A stretch of DNA of 23,290 nt from the IMG/VR virus record IMGVR_UViG_3300027881_000083, positions 1-23,290 of that record; one strand, 5' to 3'. The notes under the pieces are model-generated. The model did no database searches and was not told the DNA's origin. It was given only the letters and a program-made list of their open reading frames with translations. Shown here in pieces: positions 7,399-16,712 of this stretch. The position numbers were made by a program, and so were the translations under genes. The stretch is from a virus. Each line of letters starts with the position of its first letter. The first letter of the stretch is position 1.

Positions 7399-8973
7399 AT
7401 GGCAAAATTACCAGGATATGATTCAAGCAAAGTTATGAGTACCGAGCCATCGGTACAGATGAAAGATATGGCTCAAGAGCAGCAGATGGGCAAGAATATC
7501 CAATCTTTAGGTAAAGTTGCCAGGGATCTTGCAACTGTATGGCAAGATGCGGAAGATGCGGCCCAAACTCTTGAGGGCCAGAATAAGATTGATCTAGGCC
7601 AGGCCGATGTATTTGATCGAGCCGCAAAGGATCCGAAATATGATAACTCCGAGGAATACCACGATGATCTAGAGAAGATCAGAGAGGGATCGCTTGAGAA
7701 CTTTACCAATGACCAGGCCAGGCAGAAGTTTGCGATCACAGCAAACAATCAAACGGCAGCGGCCAGGATAAAGGTTGATGGAGTATTCCGTACAAAGTTT
7801 CAAGATCATTACAAAGGCCAGATCATTACATCGCATGAAAAGAATAAGCGAGAGTATATTTCAACCGGAGATGAAGCGGCAATGGATAAGCAGCGGCTCG
7901 CTGTTGGCATCGCTTTAGAGAAAGGCGCTGTTAGCGAGGTATTTGTTGCGAATGAAGAGGTAAAGATCCAGGATTGGAATCATCTCCGGTATCTTCAGAT
8001 GGCTCAGAATGGCCAGGTTGAGGAAGCGCTGAAGATGATTGATGAATCCGATATGCAACCATCGGAGAAAAATGCAGCCAAAGCAAGCATTATGACAATG
8101 GCCAGGCAAGGCGCTATCATCTCACAGATCGAGCAGATCAACGCAGAGCAACAGATGTTTGCTGAATCAGATGCCTTTATTGATGATCCGGATAAGAGCT
8201 ATGTTGAAAAACTTGATTTCCTTGAACAGCAAAAGAAGTTTGGCTTATCAGCAGCAGATTATACTAAATTGCTAGGATCCTTGACAAGTGCCAATAAAAT
8301 TGCCGCTGAGAGCCACGCTGAAGCCAACGCAGATATTGCATTGAGTATTGCTAGGATGGATGGCGGCATTACTCAAAAGAAAGACGGCATGAGAGATATT
8401 GGAGAATATCTTAGAAGCTTAAAGAAAACAAGAGAGTTGATAACGGATAAACACGCTCAAGGAGTTATAACCAGGGCGGAAAAAACAGATTTCATTGCGG
8501 ATCTGAATAAGATCGTTGAAGAGGAAGAGAACATTGCAACCAATAAAATAAAAAAGAAAACATTGGCTGCGCCTGGATTCGGATTATTTACATACGGCTA
8601 CGATGATGCTTATAAGGATATGCAAGAAAACCTTGAAGCTCCGGGCCTTATTGATAAAGCTTTCCTTGATTTCTATTACGAGAACATCCGGCAAAGACAA
8701 GGCCCAGGAACATTAAAGCAAGGTATGTTGGAGAAAGATCGGAAAGCATCGGTTATAAGGATCATTGACCGGTACAATGAAAAGCTAGTATCAGAGATCA
8801 AAGAAGAAATGAGGGCGAGAACAGGATTAAGACCAAAGGCGGTAACGCCGGTTGAAGAGATATTGAAGAAGAGCGGCGCAACGATGGCCAATGTAGAAGC
8901 TGCGGCAAAGAAGCATGGAGTTACAACGGATGAAGTTATTAGGAGAATGAGAGCGGAACATGGCAAACCTTGA
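7399..8973 (+). CDS. Internal virion protein, T7 gp15-like position
   Basis: A 524-residue, highly charged and mainly helical protein, long enough to form the extended helical repeats seen in T7 gp15, which is about 747 residues. It begins with a Lys-Leu-Pro-Gly-Tyr segment followed by a Gln- and Met-rich helix. Several segments look like coiled coil or helical repeats (for example NGQVEEALKMIDESDMQPSE). No lytic transglycosylase motif and no signal peptide were seen. Between the gp14-like and giant core genes, the place is that of gp15, which with gp16 builds the ejection channel across the periplasm. It overlaps the next gene by 14 nt. The family call rests mostly on position and general form. 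Confidence 0.66.
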   Translation: MAKLPGYDSSKVMSTEPSVQMKDMAQEQQMGKNIQSLGKVARDLATVWQDAEDAAQTLEGQNKIDLGQADVFDRAAKDPKYDNSEEYHDDLEKIREGSLENFTNDQARQKFAITANNQTAAARIKVDGVFRTKFQDHYKGQIITSHEKNKREYISTGDEAAMDKQRLAVGIALEKGAVSEVFVANEEVKIQDWNHLRYLQMAQNGQVEEALKMIDESDMQPSEKNAAKASIMTMARQGAIISQIEQINAEQQMFAESDAFIDDPDKSYVEKLDFLEQQKKFGLSAADYTKLLGSLTSANKIAAESHAEANADIALSIARMDGGITQKKDGMRDIGEYLRSLKKTRELITDKHAQGVITRAEKTDFIADLNKIVEEEENIATNKIKKKTLAAPGFGLFTYGYDDAYKDMQENLEAPGLIDKAFLDFYYENIRQRQGPGTLKQGMLEKDRKASVIRIIDRYNEKLVSEIKEEMRARTGLRPKAVTPVEEILKKSGATMANVEAAAKKHGVTTDEVIRRMRAEHGKP

Positions 8974-11900
8974 TCATCTATTTACGGAAACTGAAAAGAA
9001 AGATCCGGCAGTTGCAACGGCAGAGCCGGCAGAGAAGCTGGATTATCTTTTTAGCGAAGAGAACGAGTTTACAAGCGATCTCGATTATCTCTTTGATACG
9101 AATCTGAATTACGCAACCAGGAAGCCATCAGCCAGGGATATGATGCTTCAAGATGGCGAAATGAGCGTATTCTCTGAAGATGAGCGCAAAGCTTTAAGGG
9201 ATCAAGGCCCGATAGGTATCGGAGAAGCGTTTGATCGCCAGAAGAAATTGGAGCTGATCCCATTTTCTCCAACAGGCGTGATGGATGCCTGGAGTGTGCA
9301 TAGCTCAGTTACCCGGCTTCAAAAAGACGAATATGGAGATGATTGGCTTTCCCGGCAAAAGGATGAGGAGAATGTTTTGCAGTTTATGAGATCGCTGGAA
9401 GAGGAACAGATCCGGGGTTTCACATGGGGATCCAATGTGTATCGTGTAGCGAGCCAGATGCCGGCGTTTATGGTAGAGTTTATGGCAACCGGGGGGATGG
9501 CATCACTTGCCAAAAAAGGCATACAGAAAGGCGCTATAAGCGTTGCTAAAGGGGTTGCTAAAGCCGGAGCCGGGAGAATGGCCCGGAAATTGGCCAGAAC
9601 AGGGTTTAAGTACGGCGCAGAGGTATCCTTGAGAACGCCTATGATGTACAACCTTTATTGGAAAAAGTACCATGAGAATCAGATCTTTGCGAATATAGCG
9701 CTCACAGATAAAGGCGTACAGATCCTTGAAGCGCCTATGGAGAGCAAGGCCATATCGTTTGTTAGGGCCTATGGAGATGCTTTCATCGAGGTTGGATCAG
9801 AACTTTTAGGATCTAAGATATTCAAACCATCGGGCCGGATGATCGGCGGCAAGCTACAACCATTCAAAAAGGGCCTAGCAGCGAAGCTATCTCCAGAGGT
9901 TAAGGCCGGTATTACGAAGTTTATGAAATGGGTATCGGCGGATGGCAAGATCACAAGAGCTTTCCAAAAGGGCGGATTCGATGGGATCATTGAGGAAATC
10001 GGAGAGGAAGTTGTTGGCGATCAGCTGAGAGCGGCCTTTGGCGTTGAGGATTTTGGAGAGGATAACATCATCGATTCAATGAGAGCGGCTGTACCCGGAT
10101 GGGATGATCTGAGCGTTATGGCCGGAGCATTTTCGATCCCTGGCGTTACATCGTACTCCAGCCAGAGATTGTACAATAAATTGATCAAAAGAGGGGTTGA
10201 GAAGAGCAAGGCCCAGCAGATTATTGATCTAGCATCGCAAACTGATAAGGAGCGGATGCTCACAGATTTTATGAAAGAAGAGAATGAGTGGCTGAGAACG
10301 GCTGTTACAAAGGCGCTGGCTGGCGATGAGCTGACAGATGATGAGCGGTTTGGCTTAAATGAGAAGTTTTATGAGTACATGGATTCCGGAGATATTACTG
10401 TAACGGAAACGGAAGCCGGGCAGATACCGGGCCGGGAGAAAGGCGAAGTTGCTGATATTGAAAAAGCCAAAGCGATCCAGGCCGTTGAAAAGAAAAACAT
10501 CTCTTCCTTTATCGCTGAGAAGCATGAAGCTTTTAAATCCAATCTCCGGTATGTTGCATCAACAGAGCTGGCGGATGAAGTACCGGCTGATAAGGCAATG
10601 AGCGTACTGAAGAAACAGCTATCCAAAGAAGAGCTTGATTATACCGGCATTGCAGATTTCCTTAAAACCAAAACCATGTTTACCCGGCAAGAGATCATTG
10701 ATTACATCGATGCGCATAAGGTTAAGGTTGAGGTTGTTTTCAAGGGCGGCGAAGCGGAAGATCTTGAGCCATTAAGAGCGGAATCTGAAAAGATCACAAC
10801 TAGGGTTGAAGAGCTAAATAAGAAGTTTGGGGATGTTACCGGAAAAGATCTTAGGGATTATGTGTATCCGGGAATTGAAGATACTGAGCTTTATGCAGAG
10901 CTTTCAGATGAGGGCCAGGCGATATTGAATGAGCGGCAAGAGATTCTGGATAAAAGGATTGAGATAAATAGGAGATTAAAAGAAGCTTATCAGAGAGGGC
11001 AAGAAACCCGGCATGATTCCGCAAATCTTGTTTTACCCGGCGGCGAGAATTATATGGAGATCCTTGTTACATTGCCGGTTGCGGAAAAGAAAGAAAGTTT
11101 TACTGTTAAGAAGCTCGCTGGCAATTTGTTTGGAGTATATGACAAAGATGGAAATGAGTTAGCCACAGGATCAACAGAGGAGATAGCAGTTACAGCGGCT
11201 AGAAACTTGGGTAGATTAAGAACTCCTAGAGATAAATTAGGCGGAGTACCGGTACAGTTGGATGTTAATGATGAAAACAGCGATGATCTGGAGCTTGCAA
11301 CAAATAAAGATTCCGTAGAATTATCAAGAGATGGAGTTGATTATATCTTGCAATATGAATCTGGAGAGATCATATACCACAGCACACAGGGGGAGTTTCA
11401 AGCAGAGGTTGGAGTTGATCATTTTATTAACCCGGTATTAACTGATGTTGAGCAATGGCTGGTTGATAATCTTGATACCGAGGAGCTACAAGGATTCCAG
11501 GATCTCGCTCCGGCACAAACAGATGATTACAGATCTCCGCATTGGGAAGAGAAAAATGTACTCGCATGGATCCGGGTAAACTTCCGGACAGATGCCGATG
11601 GCAACAAGGTACTCTTTATCGAAGAGATGCAAAGTGATTGGCATAAAGAGGGCCGGAAGAGAGGTTATCGGAAAGAGTTGCTGAAAGAATTGCCGGATGG
11701 ATTCAGAGTGTTTAAGGATGGGGATGGATACAGGGTACATTCGCCGTTGCCGCCGCAAGGAAATAATGCGCTTGTTGCTACCGGGAGAACAGAAGAGGAA
11801 GCAACGAAAAATGCTCTTGAAGCTTTAGGCAGAGGATTCAGAGCTGAAGAAGCCGCTCCGCCAGATGCTCCATTCAAGAAATCTTGGCAAGAGCTGATGA

Positions 11901-14900
11901 TCAAGCAAGCGATCAAAACAGCTATTGATAACGGCGCAACAAAGGTTGCATGGATCAGCGGCGAGCAATCATCGGATCGGTATGGCTTAGAAAAATATCT
12001 TGAGTTTCTGCGGTATTACAAGAATGAAGATGGATCTTATGAGCTGGAGTTTATGGAAAAGGGATCTCGGTACTCACAGAGAAAACCCATAAAGGATGAA
12101 AAAGAATTAGAGGATTATGTTGGCGCAGAGAATGTTGCGAAGATGAAAGCTGGAGAGGGAGCGTTCAGCGATAAGAATGAAGATATATCGGTTGTTAAGA
12201 GAGGTAAGGCGGTAAGGATATTCCAGAAGAAATATACAGTTAAAGAAAAGATGTTTGAGTTTAAGAGGGAAGATGGCACAACCGGGAAACACAAAAGATT
12301 TATGATCCTTGTAGATGGGAAGCTTATACCTGGAGAGCAGCACGAAACAGAGAATCAAGCAAGGAACAGGATCACATGGATTGGCGCTGATCATTGGTTT
12401 GTTGAGTTTGCGGATGGAACAATAAGCACAACGCCTTTACTAGACAAACAAGCAGCCGAAGATCTTATGCGCCGGGCAAATTACCGGGTTAAGAATCCGG
12501 TTATGGAGTTATCCGGCGAGGGATTGAAAGTTGGCGGCGCAAAGCATAAAAAGTTTTATGATCAGATGCTTCCTGACATTGTTAATAAGTACATCAAGAA
12601 ATGGGGAAGCAAGGTTGAGATGATTCCAATCCAGGGTATTGCGGAATATGTATCAGCTGAAGAAGCCAGAAAAGCTTATGAATCCGGATTGGGTGTTGTT
12701 GCTGATCGCCGGGATGGATCAGATTCAGAAGTACAATCAAAGGAAGAGCTTGAAGATGAGATTGAATCCGGAAGTAATTTATGGATTGATGGTGGAGAAT
12801 ACGGCCCGAAGAAACAGATGGGTTTTGAGATTACTCCCATGATGAAGATCGAGGTTTCCGAGATCGGCCAGCCGTTATTCGGATCGAAACTTGCTGGCGG
12901 AGTTACCGGAGCGGATGCGATTGAAGTACCACAGATCGTTGAAGAGATCTTGGTTAAAGCTTTTCATGGAACAATGACGAAGTTTAAACAATTTTCAAAA
13001 GAGAAAGCCGGGATTGAGAGCGATTTTGGAGCTGGAATATATTTTAGCGATAGCGAGTACGATGTTGAAAGCAACTATGCGGATGAAGAGGGCGGCCCGG
13101 ATATGAAGCTCCGGGTTGAAGCTTTGGCTGATCGTTATGCGAATGAGATGGAAGATGATCCAAAGTATGCTCATCTATCAACTGCCGGCAAGTATGAGGT
13201 TGCCAAAGATCGAGCCAGGGAAGAGGTTGCTCCAGGCCAGGCACGAATGATCGAGGTAAAACTGAAGATCAAGAATCCGGTTATTGTTGGCGGAGAGAAA
13301 GAAACTCAGTTTACCTATGAAGAGGATTACAACGAGGAAACAGAAGAGTACGGCGAGCCAACCGGTACGCTAGTTGATTTCATCGAAGCATTTAAAGACG
13401 CAGCCAGCGGTTATGGAGATCCCGGTTATATTCAAGACGCTGTTAATAAATTATTTGAAGCCGGGATGGATCTATCAGTATCGGCTCAAGAGTTAGTTAA
13501 GATTGTCAAGAATAGCGAAGCGATGTATCTTGAGGATCCGGAAACCGGATCGCTTGCAATCAGCGAGATCATCCGGCAAACCTTTGAAGATATGGGATAC
13601 GATTCGATCATAGATCACACAGTAGATCAGAAGTTTCAAAATATGCCCAATATCCAGGGCGCAACGCATTACATCGTATTCGATCCTAATATGGTTGAGA
13701 TGGTTGATACCGGCCTTGATGAGCCAACAACGAAAAAGGGCAGAGCTGATAAGTACCGGGAGATGGCGGAGCGGATCTCTGAGATCGTTAAATCAAAGGA
13801 AGATCTTAAAGACAAGAAATCCCAGGCCAGAGAGATGCTTGATTTCTTTAAAGAAGAGCGGATGCAATGGAAGAATAAGATCCAGCGGTACGATGATGGC
13901 GTTATGGATGAAGAGTTTAATGAGCTTCCGGTATATTACCGGGCCAAAGATGGCCAGAAGCTTGATAGCGCAGCAAGCGAAGCTAAGAATGATGCCAACA
14001 GCTCTTTCCAGGGCGAGGGCGATATGGAGTTTAGGGATTTTCTGATCCAGCTGGAGAGCGATTACCAGAGGGCAAAAGATGAGCTTAAAGATATTAACGA
14101 CCAGATCCGCATGGAAGCTGAGAAGAAAGAGATCCAGAGTGAGATCTCTTCCTTACGACAGCGATTATCTGATTTTAAAGCTGGCATTGCAGAAGCAACT
14201 AAGGAAGCAAAGGCGATGTTTAAAACAAAGGTCGCTCAAGATAAGCAGATTGCTAGGGAAGAGAAGAAGCTCCTGGATGCGGCAAAGGCGGAAGTTAAGC
14301 GCACAGCTAGATCTTTATTGCCGGCCCAGGGTAAGAGATATTTCAACAAGATCATTACGGCGATTGATTCCGTTAAAAAGGTTGAGGATGCGCCAGCTGC
14401 CATTGCGATCATCGTTGATAACTATGAGCAGTATTTAGATCGATGGGCCAGGGCGAAAGCGGTTAAGCAGATCTTAAAGAAGTACAAACGGCCACAAAAT
14501 GTATTGGATGTTAAATACCGGGAGCAGATCAAATCGATCTTATCTCAATACGGCGAGAAGAGAGCGGAGCAGCGCAAAGCTCTAAGCCAGATGAATACCG
14601 ATGAGCTGGTTGATCTAGCCAGGGAAGTATCCCTGTTAATTGAAGAGGGCAAACTATCTCTGGCCCGGAAGAATGAGATGAAGATCATGGCAAGCGAGAT
14701 CATGCGTGGAGCCGGGATCGTTGCAGCCGGCGGAAGAGTTGATATTGAAGCCATTGGATCCTTAGAAGAGATCCGTAAAGCCGGATTGAATCCTATGAAA
14801 CAAAAGGCGCTCAAGTGGAAATATGGATTTGCAAGGCCGCTGAGAATGATCCGATCCATCTTTGGAAAGTACGGCGAGAGAATGTTTTATGATGTGATCG

Positions 14901-16699
14901 AGAAAGCTGAAACATTAGCGCAGCATTTAAAGATCAAGCGCCTTACCCGGATGGATGAGGTAATGAAAAAGCATAATGTTAAAACATTCGATCTCGGCAA
15001 AACAGTAACCATTGATGGCCACACATTCCAGGTTAATAACATTATGACAATGTTGGCGCAGCAGAACAACAAAGAGGGCCGGGCCGCCATTATTCATGGT
15101 AATAAGATAAGCGAGGAAACCTATGAAAAGTTTATCTCCTATCTCAAAAAGGAATATCCCGGAGCGGCGGCGGCAGTTTCAGAGATCAAGGTTATTGTTG
15201 GGGAGAGATACGAAGATCTGCGGAAAACTATGGCGGATTCATTTAATGTATCTCTGGCCAAAGTGGATGATTATTTCCCTATATCGAGGGCGAGGTTTGA
15301 CCGGAAAGATGAAAAGGATCCGGATGCGATAATGGGGATGGATGTTGTTGGCGAAGCCGTAATGAAAAAAGGGCATGGCGTTAATTATACGGCGGTTGAA
15401 AAAGGATTATCTATAACCCGGAAACAGATCTCAGATCGTAATCAGCTTCCGATCAGCTTAAACTTTATGGAAGATGCGGCCAGGGCCATTGACAGCCAGG
15501 AGCATCTGATCCATTTCGCCGGAATCCAGAAGATGTATAACACAACCAAAACGGATAAGGATCTCCGGGATGCGGTTGTTTACAATCATGGGATGCAAGC
15601 TTGGGAAAGTTTTGATAAGTGGATGAATGAAGCGATCAATCCACGCATCGGGTATCAAGGATTAGGAACATTCGGGCAGATGGCGAAACAGGCCCGGAGA
15701 TCTTTGGGCGTATTCTATTTAGGGTTTAATGTTATTACGGCTATGAAGCAGTTTCCATCAGCACATCTGGCCCTTAAATATACATCGTTTGGGCAACTTT
15801 ACAAAAGCATGGCAAAGGTATTCGATCCAGCTCTTCAAAAGAAGATCATGGAATTGGATCCATCAATCGCACATAGGATCGTTGAGCGTGAAATTGGGGA
15901 GATCATGCAAGGAGCCAGCAAATTAAATCAAAATGATTTTCTCCGGCAAGCTCAATTAGCGGAGCAATGGCTCGGACAGAAATCAATGAAAATGATCCTA
16001 AATATGGATCGCTGGGCCGTTATGAGTGTGTTTGATGCGGTGTATGAGAGCAATAAAAAAGAGCTTGGCCATGATGCAGCGGTTAATCTCGCTCACAAAG
16101 CATTGCTTGAAACGCAGCCACAGGGCCGCCGCATCGATCTCCCGGAAGAATACCGGAGCAATGATCAGCTATGGCGCATGATGTTGATGTTCACTAACCA
16201 GCTGAATCAGATTTACAATATGATGGCGTTTGATGCCACGACAGAATGGAAAGGCGGCCAGAAGAAAGAAGCCATGATAACTATCGCATCGATCATGCTA
16301 TCCAATCTGATGATCTATGGCGTATCACATGGCGGATGGGATTGGCCAGAAGATGAAGAAGAGCAATGGAAAGCATGGGTTGAAGCCACGATGGGATCAG
16401 CAATTTCTTCAATACCTATTGCCGGTAACTTGGCCATGAGCGCAATAAGAGGTTATTCGCCGCAGCTTTTGGTTGCCGGATCGGTTATTGATAACTACGC
16501 ATGGAATGTTAAAAAGTTTCAAAATGAAGAGTATGCGCAAGCAACTTTTGATATAATGGTAGATACAGCTGTACTTGCTGGCGTTAAAATACCTTACGGC
16601 GCTATAAAAAGATCTATCAAGGGAATCAAGGATGTTAGCGAGGGAGAAACCGAAGATTTAAGAAGATTGATCTGGAGCAAATCGGCTCTGTACGAATAA
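8960..16699 (+). CDS. Giant internal virion (ejection) protein with polyvalent and ADP-ribosyltransferase-like domains
   Basis: A 2579-residue protein, about twice the length of T7 gp16, starting inside the previous gene with a distant AGGAG (8941-8945). Residues 1-45 hold three LD[HY]LF repeats. Residues about 150-400 are partly hydrophobic and carry GFDGIIEEIGEEVVGDQLRA, a motif of large phage core proteins. Residues about 859-1311 match a polyvalent-protein module: SPHWEEKNVLAW, FIEEMQSDWHKEGRKRGY, PFKKSWQELMIKQAIKTA, LKVGGAKHKKFYDQMLP and QPLFGSKL, the last near the PLxRFG motif. Residues about 1333-1584 resemble an ART-PolyVal ADP-ribosyltransferase: KAFHGTMTKF (His1336), FGAGIYFSD (Tyr1361) and a terminal YIVFDP strand. 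Residues about 1588-1915 are coiled coil. Hydrophobic helices lie at about 2439-2500, as expected for a membrane channel. No lytic transglycosylase was seen. Ejection is known for gp16; ART activity is inferred. Confidence 0.8.
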   Translation: MANLDHLFTETEKKDPAVATAEPAEKLDYLFSEENEFTSDLDYLFDTNLNYATRKPSARDMMLQDGEMSVFSEDERKALRDQGPIGIGEAFDRQKKLELIPFSPTGVMDAWSVHSSVTRLQKDEYGDDWLSRQKDEENVLQFMRSLEEEQIRGFTWGSNVYRVASQMPAFMVEFMATGGMASLAKKGIQKGAISVAKGVAKAGAGRMARKLARTGFKYGAEVSLRTPMMYNLYWKKYHENQIFANIALTDKGVQILEAPMESKAISFVRAYGDAFIEVGSELLGSKIFKPSGRMIGGKLQPFKKGLAAKLSPEVKAGITKFMKWVSADGKITRAFQKGGFDGIIEEIGEEVVGDQLRAAFGVEDFGEDNIIDSMRAAVPGWDDLSVMAGAFSIPGVTSYSSQRLYNKLIKRGVEKSKAQQIIDLASQTDKERMLTDFMKEENEWLRTAVTKALAGDELTDDERFGLNEKFYEYMDSGDITVTETEAGQIPGREKGEVADIEKAKAIQAVEKKNISSFIAEKHEAFKSNLRYVASTELADEVPADKAMSVLKKQLSKEELDYTGIADFLKTKTMFTRQEIIDYIDAHKVKVEVVFKGGEAEDLEPLRAESEKITTRVEELNKKFGDVTGKDLRDYVYPGIEDTELYAELSDEGQAILNERQEILDKRIEINRRLKEAYQRGQETRHDSANLVLPGGENYMEILVTLPVAEKKESFTVKKLAGNLFGVYDKDGNELATGSTEEIAVTAARNLGRLRTPRDKLGGVPVQLDVNDENSDDLELATNKDSVELSRDGVDYILQYESGEIIYHSTQGEFQAEVGVDHFINPVLTDVEQWLVDNLDTEELQGFQDLAPAQTDDYRSPHWEEKNVLAWIRVNFRTDADGNKVLFIEEMQSDWHKEGRKRGYRKELLKELPDGFRVFKDGDGYRVHSPLPPQGNNALVATGRTEEEATKNALEALGRGFRAEEAAPPDAPFKKSWQELMIKQAIKTAIDNGATKVAWISGEQSSDRYGLEKYLEFLRYYKNEDGSYELEFMEKGSRYSQRKPIKDEKELEDYVGAENVAKMKAGEGAFSDKNEDISVVKRGKAVRIFQKKYTVKEKMFEFKREDGTTGKHKRFMILVDGKLIPGEQHETENQARNRITWIGADHWFVEFADGTISTTPLLDKQAAEDLMRRANYRVKNPVMELSGEGLKVGGAKHKKFYDQMLPDIVNKYIKKWGSKVEMIPIQGIAEYVSAEEARKAYESGLGVVADRRDGSDSEVQSKEELEDEIESGSNLWIDGGEYGPKKQMGFEITPMMKIEVSEIGQPLFGSKLAGGVTGADAIEVPQIVEEILVKAFHGTMTKFKQFSKEKAGIESDFGAGIYFSDSEYDVESNYADEEGGPDMKLRVEALADRYANEMEDDPKYAHLSTAGKYEVAKDRAREEVAPGQARMIEVKLKIKNPVIVGGEKETQFTYEEDYNEETEEYGEPTGTLVDFIEAFKDAASGYGDPGYIQDAVNKLFEAGMDLSVSAQELVKIVKNSEAMYLEDPETGSLAISEIIRQTFEDMGYDSIIDHTVDQKFQNMPNIQGATHYIVFDPNMVEMVDTGLDEPTTKKGRADKYREMAERISEIVKSKEDLKDKKSQAREMLDFFKEERMQWKNKIQRYDDGVMDEEFNELPVYYRAKDGQKLDSAASEAKNDANSSFQGEGDMEFRDFLIQLESDYQRAKDELKDINDQIRMEAEKKEIQSEISSLRQRLSDFKAGIAEATKEAKAMFKTKVAQDKQIAREEKKLLDAAKAEVKRTARSLLPAQGKRYFNKIITAIDSVKKVEDAPAAIAIIVDNYEQYLDRWARAKAVKQILKKYKRPQNVLDVKYREQIKSILSQYGEKRAEQRKALSQMNTDELVDLAREVSLLIEEGKLSLARKNEMKIMASEIMRGAGIVAAGGRVDIEAIGSLEEIRKAGLNPMKQKALKWKYGFARPLRMIRSIFGKYGERMFYDVIEKAETLAQHLKIKRLTRMDEVMKKHNVKTFDLGKTVTIDGHTFQVNNIMTMLAQQNNKEGRAAIIHGNKISEETYEKFISYLKKEYPGAAAAVSEIKVIVGERYEDLRKTMADSFNVSLAKVDDYFPISRARFDRKDEKDPDAIMGMDVVGEAVMKKGHGVNYTAVEKGLSITRKQISDRNQLPISLNFMEDAARAIDSQEHLIHFAGIQKMYNTTKTDKDLRDAVVYNHGMQAWESFDKWMNEAINPRIGYQGLGTFGQMAKQARRSLGVFYLGFNVITAMKQFPSAHLALKYTSFGQLYKSMAKVFDPALQKKIMELDPSIAHRIVEREIGEIMQGASKLNQNDFLRQAQLAEQWLGQKSMKMILNMDRWAVMSVFDAVYESNKKELGHDAAVNLAHKALLETQPQGRRIDLPEEYRSNDQLWRMMLMFTNQLNQIYNMMAFDATTEWKGGQKKEAMITIASIMLSNLMIYGVSHGGWDWPEDEEEQWKAWVEATMGSAISSIPIAGNLAMSAIRGYSPQLLVAGSVIDNYAWNVKKFQNEEYAQATFDIMVDTAVLAGVKIPYGAIKRSIKGIKDVSEGETEDLRRLIWSKSALYE

Positions 16700-16712
16700 A
16701 AGGAGAAATATA

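Noticed and set aside
13695-14438. Two plus-strand frames of 116 and 119 residues inside the giant core gene
   Set aside because: Arg/Leu/Ser-rich shadow translations of the coiled-coil region with no family features.
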